A stretch of DNA of 64,000 bases from Bryopsis sp. KO-2023 (Eukaryota; Chlorophyta; Ulvophyceae; Bryopsidales; Bryopsidaceae): contig BSYQ01000001.1 of assembly GCA_030272585.1 (NCBI GenBank), positions 1,550,001 through 1,614,000 of the forward strand. Reading direction: 5' to 3'. The translations under genes were made by a program, and so were the position numbers. How positions within the stretch are numbered: the stretch's first letter is position 1; the number at the start of each line of letters is the position of its first letter. Shown in pieces: positions 22,690 through 33,452 of this stretch. Under the pieces are notes generated by a model that saw only the letters and a program-made list of their open reading frames with translations, made no database searches and was not told the origin of the DNA.

Positions 22690-23283
22690 GTTCTCTCGCT
22701 GGCACGAGGAAAGAGCAGAATCCAGGCCACTGCACAAATCCTTTGAACCATTTTCGAGTTTTCCTGTCGACGGATGACGTCAGCAGTAGGACTGTGATTA
22801 TGATGTAATTGTTTGGTTTGGTTTGAATTCTGTTCGCGCGTTCACTGATGCATGGGCAATCGATCCCAATGGATCGGAAAAGAATAATGCACATGGGTAC
22901 CCCCTGTTTGGAAAATTTCCAAGTGGCGCGTGTGAAAAACTACAGGAGCTAGCTCCCTCCAGGGGCAGAATGTGAGTTTCATAGGATCGGTCTGGCATGG
23001 GAATATTTGCTGCTGGAAGCTTCGTTCTGTCTGGACGGAAGTTGGTTCGATAGAAACTTCATTAAAAGTCTCAGGAATCCATACTGATTTCATCGAGTTG
23101 CTCTGCAAGTGCACCTCACAAGACAAAAAGGAAACGTAACAAGTCTACAAAATCTCCTTGTTTCTTAAAACTGTGACATCTGCTTCATCCAATTTAATCA
23201 ACAGCGGTGCCCTCGCTCAACCTCCTCGTCGAAATCTCGTTTGATCCTGTTCAGCGATGCCAACGTAAATATCGGAAAGATGC
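22690..23283. other. spacer between secE start and COX6B end
   Basis: About 590 bp between two minus-strand genes. It should hold the secE promoter and the COX6B 3' UTR. No exon or repeat was recognised. Confidence 0.45.
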
Positions 23284-23992
23284 TCAGTACTTGCCAGGCC
23301 AGGTTCCTTCTTCGCGTTGCTCTTCCCAGCGCTCGATCTACCACATCAAGCAAAAACCTAAGTCAAATATCACTGCTAACTTTCATTCGCTCCTAGGTGG
23401 TAACAGAAACCATACTCACCCTAACAATCCGTCACAAAAAAGTGAAAAGCATGCTTGCATGCCATGTGTGGGATCTGGTGCAAAGTGGGGAGTTTTTCAT
23501 CCTGGTATTGTTCCATCCACCAATTATGAGAAAACAGATTGACAGTCTGACCTGACACTCAACTTACCCATTCAGTGGGGCAGAGCGACTCGTAGCACTT
23601 TTTGTAGAAGGTACAAGTGCCTTCATAGCTTTCAGCATCCTCCCCCTTTTCTTTGATGCATCTATCAGCAAACAACAATGCTTCATTTCCTACTTCTTTC
23701 AATTAAGAAAAATGAAATCCTGTACACAATCCTACTTGCAGTAAATTATGGACGGTGTTTCTCAGTGGTGAGTTCACACTCCGGTGTCCAATTGATTGCA
23801 ATTCTCTAATGTGGGGAAAGACTTGAGTGCCCCTGCCCGTTCACAAGGGCAGGGGCACTCAAGTCACTCATTTTTTTTTTCTCTCTGGGATTTTTGCCTT
23901 CTTTTTTCTTCTTTTTTTCTGACTTTTCTTTTCTTTTTTTCCCACCAAAATCTGACGTCCATCGTGTACTGACAGCATGCACATACTTTCCA

Positions 23993-24025
<33 letters not shown>

Positions 24026-24681
24026 TTTCATCATACTTAGCCATTCACTCAAAGTGATATGTGACTGACAAAATCTTGTTTTCCAATCTGTCATCATCCA
24101 TTACTGGAATTACTGGCAGGAGAATATCCGATCTCAGGGAGGTCGATGCACACTCACTTGTAAAATTCGTTGTATCGGGTGTAGCAGTTTCTAGCCTGAT
24201 TGGTGGAGGGAAAGCGACGATCGGTGGGGGCAGTCCACAACTGCAATTTCAACAAGAGATTTTCATCGCTACACTGCCACCTAATTCTGTTAAACTAAAG
24301 GAAAACAAAAAATCAAACGAGGTGCAACTCAAAACTGTCTTCTTTCCAGTTGAAGATATTATCAGCCCTAGAAACTTTTCTTCTATTTAAATTTTCAGTG
24401 GTATTGCCTTAATCTCTGGCGCTGCAGGTTCCTCTTCTTCAGGGGCTTCCTCAACAACGGGAGTTTCGACGACCGCCTCGACCGCCTGCTCCGCGGCAGC
24501 CTGCCCAATGCAATTCCCAACTTTATCAAGAATACCCTACCGAACCCCCTGGGGACTCGAGAGCCAATCCAAGCGAATCCACGCACACACGAAGGCGTCA
24601 ATACACGGACGCGAAGAAAACCAGACGTCTCACCGCAGGGGCCGGCGCGTCGGAATCGCAATAGGACACGTTGTTACCCAT
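23284..24681 (-). CDS. COX6B: cytochrome c oxidase subunit 6b (COX6B/VIb)
   Basis: Five exons on the minus strand join in phase: 24681-24634, 24500-24408, 24240-24158, 23661-23568, 23337-23284, giving 123 residues. After an acidic Ala/Glu/Pro-rich N-terminal extension typical of plant COX6b come LWTAPTDRRFPSTNQARNCYTRYNEFYKC, CTFYKKCYESLCPTEW and IERWEEQREEGTWPGKY. The cysteines form the twin CX9C/CX10C helical hairpin that is oxidised in the intermembrane space, where the subunit bridges the complex IV dimer. The intron after exon 2 appears to use a GC donor (AAG|GCAATA): no GT lies in frame before a stop, and the next exon continues the conserved block in phase. The third intron contains a perfect 19-bp hairpin. 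Confidence 0.88.
23820..23865. repeat. perfect 19-bp GC-rich inverted repeat in a COX6B intron
   Basis: Arms GACTTGAGTGCCCCTGCCC and its exact complement are separated by an 8-base loop. It lies between COX6B exons 3 and 4 as read left to right (23661 and 24158). It could form a very stable RNA stem. Confidence 0.85.
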
Positions 24682-25092
24682 CGAGGAGCTCTTGCTCGTT
24701 TTGTCAATTCACACGATGCGCGGAAGTCGAAGTCCTCGAAGGAAAACGATTCTGTAGACCAAGGTGCAGCGCCAAGGATTGATGACTTGTCAGATCGTCC
24801 ATCAAAGAAAGCTCCCAGAGAGTAATTCTTGGGATGAAGATTGGGAAATCTTGAAAAACCCAACACATCCCTTGAGAGGAAGCAGGACACCAGTGCACCT
24901 CCACTGTTGTGTCGGTCATTTCATTGTTTTTTTCTCCCTCCCTCCCTCCCTCCCTCCCTCCAATGAGAAAAAACATCTTCAGAAGGCTTTCATTGAACGA
25001 TTGAATGGGTCGATTATGGGATGCTTGTATGGCAGACATAGTGGGTGAGGTAAGTGGAAGGACGAAAGGATGAGGAGCTGGGATTTGGCATC
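24682..25092. promoter_or_regulatory. short shared upstream region of divergent COX6B and CRAL-TRIO genes
   Basis: The two start codons are 411 bp apart on opposite strands. The interval has a CpG-containing part next to COX6B and a (TCCC)n pyrimidine repeat at about 24932-24961. It probably acts as a bidirectional promoter; no TATA box was identified with confidence. Confidence 0.45.
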
Positions 25093-25974
25093 ATGGCTGC
25101 GTTTCTTTCCACGAGCGCTGGGGGGCTTCGTTTGCCCGGATCGCTTCATATCAAGGGACGTCGACGCAACGGATGCGCATCGCATTCAAAAATCATTCGT
25201 GCTCCGCGAACTGAGCGAAGCACGGCGGTGCGGAAACCTCTGGCGCTGCGGGCAGCTTCCCTACGCCATGCGAACCCAGATATTCAGACGCCGTCTGCGC
25301 TACGCATTGTACCATGGACGGGTTCTTCTCGCGAGCTGAAAGCTTTAGAGCAGCTGAAGTTGCGGCTGGCTGGGCGCGGCGTCACTGCGCCTAATGACGA
25401 AACGCTCAAGTGGTTTCTTCGAGATCGGAGTTTCGACGTCAATGAGGCTCAAGACAAGGTGCTGGCAACTCTGAGGTGGCGGCGTGCGCTGGACTGGGAG
25501 AATATATCCTGGGTTGACGTCCAAGCCGAGTCCAAAGTGGGGAAAGCTGCAATCCATGACGCCCATGACGTCTTGGGTCGGCCCGTGATTGTCATGAGAC
25601 CCTCGAAACACATCATTGGGCAGTTTCCTATATCTTCCACTCAGAAACTGTGCGTTCTTACGGCGGAACAGGCTTTGGAAAAGCTTCCGGAGGACGGAGA
25701 TACTGTGTTGGCGATTTTCGATCTGAGAGGCTTCGGGCCTTTGAACGCTGATCTGGTGTTGGTGCGGTTTCTTGTGGATCTTTTTTTCGTTTACTACCCC
25801 CGACGGCTGGGCCAAGTTCTCGTGGTGGATTCTTTGTGGGCGTTCGAGCCGGTATGGCAGGCGGTGAAGCCCTGGCTGAAGAAATATTCCGCTTTGGTGC
25901 GTTTCGTCTCGTCGGAGCAGCTGCGGAGGGAGTACTTTTTACCAAACACAATTCCTCCGACGTTCAGAAGATAG
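25093..25974 (+). CDS. chloroplast Sec14-like CRAL-TRIO protein (CPSFL1-like)
   Basis: Intronless, 293 residues from the ATG at 25093. The first ~75 residues are rich in Arg, Ser and Ala with few acids, as in a plastid transit peptide. An N-terminal CRAL-TRIO helical part (LKWFLRDRSFDVNEAQDKVLATLRWRR) is followed by the lipid-binding fold: HDAHDVLGRPVIVMRPSKH, LAIFDLRGFGPLNADLVLVRFLVDLFFVYYPRRLGQVLVVDSL, FEPVWQAVKPWL. The order and wording of these blocks resemble plant CPSFL1, a chloroplast Sec14-like protein linked to phosphatidic acid/phosphoinositide binding, vesicle formation and carotenoid or thylakoid homeostasis. The likely role is lipid transfer or membrane budding in the plastid. 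The family call is firm; orthology to CPSFL1 is a recognition-based inference. Confidence 0.82.
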   Translation: MAAFLSTSAGGLRLPGSLHIKGRRRNGCASHSKIIRAPRTERSTAVRKPLALRAASLRHANPDIQTPSALRIVPWTGSSRELKALEQLKLRLAGRGVTAPNDETLKWFLRDRSFDVNEAQDKVLATLRWRRALDWENISWVDVQAESKVGKAAIHDAHDVLGRPVIVMRPSKHIIGQFPISSTQKLCVLTAEQALEKLPEDGDTVLAIFDLRGFGPLNADLVLVRFLVDLFFVYYPRRLGQVLVVDSLWAFEPVWQAVKPWLKKYSALVRFVSSEQLRREYFLPNTIPPTFRR

Positions 25975-26421
25975 ACCTCTTTTACTTTATCCTAGAAAAA
26001 ATGATGTCCATGATCATGCCAGATACTGTGGAAGGAGTGTGGCAGTGGGGGCCACCTGAAATTTGATCAAGGATTCTTGTTTTCGTTGGGGTGGTGTATT
26101 GATGATGCCAGCATATGGCACTAATTTGTGAAGGCTTCAATGAAACGAGAACCAGACAGCAGTTTTTCCGGAGGGAAATTTGGGTTGATTACAATGCATC
26201 AAAAAGAATAGGGTACCACTGGGGATATCCTCCTTTTTTTCCCCTCACCGCAAGTGCAAATTGCAAGAAAAAAAGAAATAATCCAGTTTTCTGGTACGGT
26301 ATCTACCAGGCATCCACCCAGACATTTGATAAAATTGGTGGAGACATGATGCAATCCCAACAGTCGCACCCAAATGAAAGAAAACACACTACAAGGAAAG
26401 CATTGCCAGCTTTCAGAGAGG
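25975..26421. other. spacer between convergent CRAL-TRIO and cyclophilin genes
   Basis: About 450 bp between two 3' ends. No exon, repeat or RNA gene was recognised. Confidence 0.5.
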
Positions 26422-28039
26422 TCAGAGTTTCAGCTCTCCGCTGTCCACAATGGTGACTGGCTTCTTTGGACTTCCGGTTGAGGAACCCACAGCCTCGATT
26501 TTCGAAACCAGATCCATGCCATCCACAACTACAAAGACAAACACCGCGACCGTGTCAAGAATAGTGAAAACAAGGAGACTCATCCCCCACCACCTTCATA
26601 TTTTTTGATGCGATTCCATTCTCAGCTTGTTTCGTTCAGTTCTGTATTGTTTCTTTTCTTTTTTAAACCTCTATACGTAAAAAGCCAGCCTCACCCCATA
26701 TCAACATAGAAATCACAAATTTTGAAAACTACCACAGCAACACATAATTCAGGACGATTGGTCCAGGGCAGGACTATTCTCTTACTTTCATGCATTTATA
26801 CTACTCTAACAAACTTGACAATAATTCCTGAACAACTTTGTGAGAGCCAGGTCCAAAACTCCTCCAGAAAGCACAGTGTCAAATTAACATACCCTCTCCA
26901 AAAACGACGTGGTGGCCATCCAACCAGGAGGTCTTCACAGTGCAGATGAAAAATTGAGAGCCGTTCGTGTCGGGCCCTGCATTAGCCATACTGAGGATAC
27001 CAGGTCCTGTGTGCTTCAAATCGAAGTTCTCATCCTGGAGGGAAAAAGTCGATATTATTCTCGTTGGAGTGCCAAGCACCAGTGTGTAGATGTCGACCAA
27101 TCAATAAAAAGGTGGTCGACTTCCAGGGAGGTTCTTCCCAACTAAGGGATCAGCACTACACCTCAATAAAACAAATGCTGAATGCAACTTTCTCAGTTGT
27201 GTTCTAACATATTTGCGGAGAGGACTTTCGCCAAAACTAAGAAAACCATCGTAAATCGATGGAGCTGTGCGGTTGTGAGGTCAGTTGTTAGAACAAAAGA
27301 ATATCATATGATAATGCCAGATTTTGGTCCAAGTAACCTATACATGCCTAATTGTGGTGTTTTTTTTTGTTTTTTTTTTTGTTGTATTTTTTGTTTGTTT
27401 GTTTTTAAATACCAGCTTGGGGGTGATTCATGCACTCACAGCAAACTTCTCTCCATAAATGGACTCCCCCCCTGTGCCATCACCCTTGGTGAAATCGCCA
27501 CCCTGGAGCATGAAGTCGGGGATGATACGGTGGAACTTCGAGTCCTTGTAGGTCAACTGCTTTCCGGCCTTGTTTTTCTTATCACCAACGCACAGCTGTC
27601 GGAAGTTCTCCACCGTCTTAGGAACAGCTTTGCCGAACAGTCCCATCACAATTCTCCCTGCGACACGTCGCTTAAAGAGTCGATACCGCCCCAACAGATC
27701 GCCACTGATACGATTCCACAAGGGGTAACCCAGAGACATCTCACTTACCGGTTACCTTGTCATCTCCAGTACCGATCTCGACGTCAAAGTAAACCTGAAA
27801 TCAAAAGAAAACGACGGATTCTATATCGCTCGATACAACAGGTGGAGGCACACAATAAAGCCCCGATAGAGCCCCAAGCTGTGCGGGTGGATCGCATATT
27901 TCAGAGGTTCACACACCTTGTTCGTGATCGTTTTGTCGGGCTTCTTCGCGGCATCCACTGCCGTGGTAGATCCGAAGAGGATTATGGACACATACAGCGC
28001 CCCCAACACAGCCAGAGTCACCACAGCGCGCTGAGCCAT
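26422..28039 (-). CDS. secretory-pathway cyclophilin (peptidyl-prolyl cis-trans isomerase)
   Basis: Five exons on the minus strand join in phase: 28039-27917, 27794-27749, 27657-27440, 27034-26893, 26528-26422, giving 211 residues. A hydrophobic signal peptide ([20 protein letters not shown]) precedes the domain, which starts at [25 protein letters not shown]. Active-site blocks are complete: [42 protein letters not shown], and the cyclosporin-contact Trp in [19 protein letters not shown]. The C-terminus is IVDSGELKL, as in CYP20-1/cyclophilin B types, without a clear KDEL signal. It would aid protein folding in the ER or secretory path. An upstream in-frame ATG at 28102 would add 21 residues; I prefer 28039 because the signal peptide then begins directly. 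Confidence 0.9.
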
Positions 28040-28262
28040 ATTCAAACGTTTCCAAGCACGCAGTATCCTGGGGGGAGTCGCTTTGTGATGGTCAGGAAGC
28101 ATGTCCAAAAAAACCGATCCAAACCCAACATTTCAACGCACTCTGCAGCGGAGTGGTGTAATGGAGTTATCGCGTAACGGTGTGACCACACCTTGGACGC
28201 TCAAGCAGAACGCGAATGACGATCAAATCATTGCATGTTGGAAAAAACAGCGCACCCTCACA
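28040..28262. promoter_or_regulatory. 223-bp bidirectional upstream region of cyclophilin and Pol eta
   Basis: The start codons of the cyclophilin (-) and DNA polymerase eta (+) lie 223 bp apart. Both transcripts must start within this CpG-containing interval or overlap. No core promoter motif is evident. Confidence 0.5.
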
Positions 28263-31200
28263 ATGGCTGATTTTTCGGAAGAGAACAGGGATGATTTTGC
28301 CGAGGAGCATGGGGGTGGCCTGGATCCACAGCGAGTTGTTATCCACATAGACCTCGATTGCTTCTACTGTGAGAATCCTCACTTTTTCGAGCAGGGCTGC
28401 TGAGTTGTTCAGAGAACACCAACCCAGCTGCTTAGAGGGTGTTTGTTTTTTGGTGCTATTCCAGGCCAGGTGGAACAAAAACGTCTCGAGATACCCAGAG
28501 AGATTCCATGTGCAGTACAGCAATGGTGAGCAAATATAAAATGAAAAACCTTTGCAAAATTGGGTGTCCTTCTTCCTAGGAATTCATTTGGAATTGTGAA
28601 ATTGAACAAGGAAATCGGAAAAATGCTCGTATTGGTCAATGGTGACTGCATGCCATCTGCTTGAAACCACCAAGAACACCATCCTGCATTCAAAAAAAGA
28701 AGAAAAAAAACTTTGAGAAAAGAGCCTCACAGTTTTTTTGCTTTGTTTTGTTTGGGGGGAGAATGATATTTCTGCATGCTATTTCGATTTGACATTGGTG
28801 GATTGTGATTCGATGTGAAGGAGAGGACTGATTGCTGTCAACTACGCTGCTCGAGATGCTGGAGTGACCAGAGGGATGACTGCCAGTGTGGCGAAACTGA
28901 AATGCCCCATGCTTCGATTGGTCCATGTAGAAACCATAGGTGCGCTTTCATTCCAGTTTTAATTCCTCTGCTCAAGATGAATCAAAAACGCAGGTCTTCT
29001 AGCGCCAAGTGGCAGTAAATTCAAAAAGCCCCGATAACCGAATTGGATTTCGTATCTTTGGACTTTTTACCCTTTATTTTCTGCCAGAATAATGGATTCA
29101 TGGCTGTAGTTGATCGGTTTCGGCTTTGTGAAATTGGGAAAGGTGAGGGGGGCGACCGTGATGCTGGGGACCATGAGTCGAACGCAAGGAGGCAATCCAC
29201 TCAAAAAGCATGTCTCGAAAGATACAGGGAGGTGAGGTGTGAATTTTTCGCTCGTCGAATCCGAGTTCTTGTTGGGAGGCTGACAGGATGTGGACCACCG
29301 CCCGTCTGACACACATATCAGGCTGTGAAATGCAGGCTTCCTTGGAAATAATGGGGATATTTCGGCGACTGGCACCCACCGCAATTTTCGAGAAAGCATC
29401 CATCGATGAGGTTTACTTGGATGTCAGCGAATCTGTCGTAAGTTGTGTTTAATCCAGGGGATTTGCTCCACACATTAGGACTCTATTGTGTTGAATTCTG
29501 TGGCTTGGTTCCGTCACTGTAATGAACGCTTGATGTGATAAATCAGAAAGAAATAAAAATAAATAAATCTTTCCTTCAGAAATGGTACGTTCATGATGAT
29601 TTCGGCACACTTTTTTTTTCCTGTTCACAGACGTCGACTCTGGAAAAGGAAGCTGCTGAATCAGATTTGATGGATCGACTGGAACATGGAGCCGCGATCA
29701 GTCATGTTATCGGTGGACCAATGGATCTCTCCTCAGAAGCTGAAAAAAGGCTAGCCACAGGTGTGATTTTTCTTCATAAATGTATTTGCATCGAGGCTCC
29801 GATAGATAATGTAGAAAATTAAATTTATTATATGGTGGATGGATGTGCTGGGTGGTGAATTGGATAAGGGAAGAAAATTGGTGATTAAAAGGACTGATTG
29901 AGGAAAAGTAAAGCCAAATCTTGGGTTTCAGATTGAAATTATTTCAAGAAAAGTATTAATTTTAATTCAATTAAATTTTTTAATTTTGATATATTAGTAC
30001 AGTAGACGCCGCTTTATTAACCCCATTCGGGCCACGCCTTTTCGGGCTAATAAAGCGATTGGTTAACAATCCGATGTCCGACATTGCCCCTCTCCCAGAC
30101 GCGCACGCATTCGAATCGAACTCTAAGGGGCTGTTCAGATTGAACGAACGCGCGCTTACTAACGAACGAACGAACGCGCGTTCGTGTTCAGATCGAATAA
30201 CGACACCACACGAACGAACGGGTGATGACGCTAATTTTGGTGCTGTGCGATCATTTTCGTGATTAACGAGCAGGTGAGTCAACTCGAAAGTTCGCGCTGG
30301 TCGCGCGGGATGGGTCTTGCCGCCGCTTGACGCTCTTTCAGACGCGACGAACGTCTGCGGCGGCGCGAACGGGGCCCTGTTTTGGTTTGGCTGCGAGTTT
30401 GCACGTTCGTTCCAAATTACGTAAGATTTGCGCGTTCGTTCGTTCAAAAAACACGAACGAACGGGATGCAGATTCGTTTGCGCGTTCGTTCGAAAACACG
30501 TAAAATTTCCGACGTGTCGCCGCACGTGGGCGGTTTTGCGCGTTCGTTCGTTCAATCTGAACAGGCCCTAAAGAACTCGTTAATAGTGGTCTGGCGGTTG
30601 AAACGCCGTCGAAGGAACTCCATGATCCCGTCTTGGGTCGTTCTCGGTGACGGAAAGGTCTTGTCGAGCACGAGTCGCAGGTTATGACGTCCAGAAACAG
30701 ATACAGAAGTTCGACAGTTACATATTCATATTGCAGTGCGTTCATTTTTTCATCCGTTTCATATTTTCTATGCATTCAGTTCATTTTGTTCGACTGTTTT
30801 CGAATTCCCTTTGCACTGCGCGTTCTTCGTTCGACCATTCGCGTATGAAATTCGCGAGTGGCGTGGTTAATTAGCCGACGGCCGGGCTGATTAAACGATG
30901 GTTCCCACCCCCTGAAAATTCCGTTCCTGGCGATTTGGGCTAAGAAAGCGGCGGGGTTAATTATCCGATGGTTATTAAAGCGACTTCTACTGTATATGCA
31001 TTTGTATGCTCACATTTACAGGTGCTATGATCGCCCTGGAGCTGAGGACTGCAGTTCACAAGGAATTGGAGTTCACCTGTTCAGCAGGAGTGGCGAACAA
31101 CAAGCAGTTGGCAAAATTGGTGTCAGCGATGAACAAACCCAACAAACAGACGGTGGTCGTGGCTCGGGGGGTGCATACTTTCATGCAAGATATCCAACTC

Positions 31201-32656
31201 AAGAAAATCCGGTTCTTTGGCGGGAAAGTGAGTGAGCGGTTGGAGGAAATGGGGTGCAAGACTGCCGGAGATGTTGAAAAGATGAGCTTTGCGGCATTGA
31301 TTCAAGCCTTCGGTAAAGAAAAAGCCCGGTGAGTTAACAATGGCCTCTTCAAGTGTGAAACATTATAGATGAAAAACCATGCGGACCATAAAAACCATAA
31401 TAATCTTTCCATTTTTGGTAGAATTATTATCAGTGGAGGCCATGTGGCTTGACTTTGATCTTGATTTTGTGGAATAGATGGTCTATAATGGGTTTTTTAT
31501 CAGGTGGATTTCGAACTGTGTGCGGGGACTGGATGAAGACGAGGTTCGACCGAAGAGCTTGCCAAAATCGATGCTTGCAGCGAAGTCATTTGCAGCCACG
31601 TCTGACATGCGAGCTATTGAGCGTTGGATCGGAATTCTTTCGGAGGAATTGGCCACACGGATGAGAAAAGATGAAGAAATGTACAGCAGGAAGCCTAGAA
31701 ATCTTGTGCTATATTACAGGCAAGTTGAACCAGACCAATGCTGTGCGTGTTTACTGAAATGCCAGATCCTGGCTGTATAGAGTAGGAGCATGTGAAGTAC
31801 ATATTCATGTGCTGAGGAATCGAGAGCAGGTGGTTGGAAGACAAGTCACAACATCTGGCGGTGCTTGTGTGTTCTCCACAGAGTGGATGAAAATTCTGCC
31901 GGCAGAAGTCGATGCTGCGCAATGCCTGCTTTTGGGCAGGAAGGCCCTCAAGCTTCTGCTCTGGCCAGATCCGGGATGAACATATTTCGACAACTAGGGA
32001 AAGAATGCTTGCCTTGTGGCCGTCTGGCTCTGGGTGCTGGCGACTTTGTGGATGCCCCTGTTGCTGAAAAGCATTCGATCGCAAGGTTTCTGACTGGTGG
32101 GTGCTTCTCTTTACTGCAAAAGAGGTCTCCATAACCCAAGGTCATTCTTGAACTTGAGTGTAAGGATGTCTCATGGAGTCGCTATATTCTCCACGGCTTG
32201 TGTTTCAGTTTAGCCAGTGGTGAGTTGATTGCAATGGTGTTCTGGCTTTCTGTCTTATCAGGCATGAAGCGGAAAAACCCTGATGGCGAGGAAACGAACC
32301 CCGATTGTGCTGCACAGCCAACAGAATCTCCTTCTCAGATCAAGCCCAAGCAGCCACACTCTCAACCGAGCCGAACATCACCTTCGATGCGGAAGCCAAG
32401 TACGACATTGATGGAATGCTGGTCCAAGAAGAAGAGGGCGGATTCTGATGTGGGTGTGGACCTGTCGACGATCGATGTGGGGGAGCAGTTGAGAATTTTC
32501 CAGGAATTAGAAAGAGGGGGTGGGAGTGGGGCTGGCGATCGCAGTCCTAGTGGTGTGGTTAGAGGAAGAACTGTAGCCCCCAAAAAAGCGAAACGAAATG
32601 GTGACAAGGGCCAGTTGAGCATATCTGCGATGTTTGCCATGAAAAATAGGAAGTGA
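28263..32656 (+). CDS. POLH: translesion DNA polymerase eta (Y family)
   Basis: Ten exons join in phase: 28263-28368, 28465-28525, 28821-28939, 29143-29231, 29336-29437, 29631-29760, 31022-31328, 31504-31719, 31882-32096, 32262-32656, giving 579 residues. Motif I is HIDLDCFYCQVE; then VQQWRGLIAVNYAARDAGVTRGM (finger contacts); motif III is KASIDEVYLDVSE with the catalytic Asp-Glu; then FTCSAGVANNKQLAKLVSAMNKPNKQTVV (helix-hairpin-helix/thumb). The little-finger domain follows from ~residue 310. The C-terminus is basic and unstructured and ends in QLSISAMFAMKNRK, which resembles a PCNA-interacting box. The enzyme bypasses UV dimers. The eighth intron uses a GC donor (AG|GCAAGT). The sixth intron is enlarged by a transposon at 30000-30992. 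Confidence 0.9.
30000..30992. mobile_element. pogo/mariner-like DNA element, non-autonomous, in a Pol eta intron
   Basis: The ends are inverted: CAGTAGACGCCGCTTTATTA on the left faces CAGTAGAAGTCGCTTTAATA on the opposite strand at the right. The element is flanked by TA at 29998-29999 and 30993-30994, the target duplication of the Tc1/mariner/pogo group. It is 993 bp. On the minus strand about 30573-30700 a short open stretch ends in FNRQTTINEFF, possibly a relic of a transposase C-terminus. A second element is nested in it. Confidence 0.78.
30127..30568. mobile_element. Harbinger-like MITE nested in the pogo-like element
   Basis: A 442-bp unit with inverted ends GGGGCTGTTCAGATTGAACG / GGGCCTGTTCAGATTGAACG is flanked by TAA on both sides (30124-30126 and 30569-30571), the 3-bp TWA duplication of PIF/Harbinger elements. 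The inside is rich in GTTCGTTCG/CGAACGAAC repeats in both orientations. No coding capacity is seen. Confidence 0.75.
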
Positions 32657-33270
32657 ATTTGAAAGGCGTAAAGCGGGCAGGGTATTGTGCAAAAGATGTG
32701 GTGTGAACGTACGGAGCAGGTGAATGGTTGGACTGCGTGTTGTGGGTATCAAGCAGTTTGTAGTTTGAAAGATTTGTAACTCTGGGTCAAAAAGAAGAAG
32801 CAGTGGAAAGTAGTGGAAGGAATTCACATTTTTACAGTAAAAAGTACGACCCCTATTCCAACCAAAGTCCCTTCAACTACCACAACCCAGAGTCCTAACT
32901 GTACAAACTGCACAGCAGCTAACCAACTGAATTAGCCCTCTCCACAAAGCTGAGATGTAAATGGAATGCTGCATGGTGGACAACCTCCCACATTATTTAT
33001 TTATTTATTTGAGAAAAGAGCGAGGTATTTTTTGTATGCCCTTAACTGTTATCAAACAGGTATCCCACTCACCATAAATTCTTCCTAATATATGAAAAAA
33101 GGCATATTGTTTCCACCAAAATATAAAGCAAAAAAAAAGTAAGATGGCTTCCTTACCAATGAACCCCCCCCCCTTTTTTTTTACTATTTTTTGGTTTAAA
33201 AAGGCTTTGTATTAAAGACAATAATACACATGTCGCTATTTTATTCCGTTAAAAACAGACAAAAAACAAA
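32657..33270. other. spacer between Pol eta and the transposon cluster
   Basis: AT-rich sequence with an ATTT repeat near 32993-33010 and a C-run/T-run near 33165-33185. No gene is supported. It is the left flank of the nested retroelement block. Confidence 0.5.
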
Positions 33271-33452
33271 TGTGACGGGTCGTTCTGGGTGCGAGGTTTG
33301 GTGGTGTGAGTCAGTGAGTGGAGGTCAAGTTTCTTACAACGTTGTTGTTTCCAAGTCAAAGTCGGTCCCCCAAAAATACACAGTCCAGTTGATATACCCA
33401 CATCCGGGTTCACCTAGTCGGTCATACACCTAAGTCTCCCAGTCCGACTACA
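33271..33452 (-). repeat. 3' LTR of element A2
   Basis: A 182-bp TG...CA repeat that matches the 183-bp LTRs of A1 with a handful of differences. The non-coding stretch 33453-34122 between LTR and coding end also closely matches 43870-44542 of A1. Confidence 0.85.

Noticed and set aside
22357..22737. secE first exon extended to the left end of its open frame at 22357
   Set aside because: The donor at 22488 gives a phase-0 join to the next exon, and the extension has no SecE similarity.
30059..30775. open frames of 67-191 codons in the Pol eta intron
   Set aside because: They run through GTTCGTTCG repeats of the MITE and have no recognisable domain.
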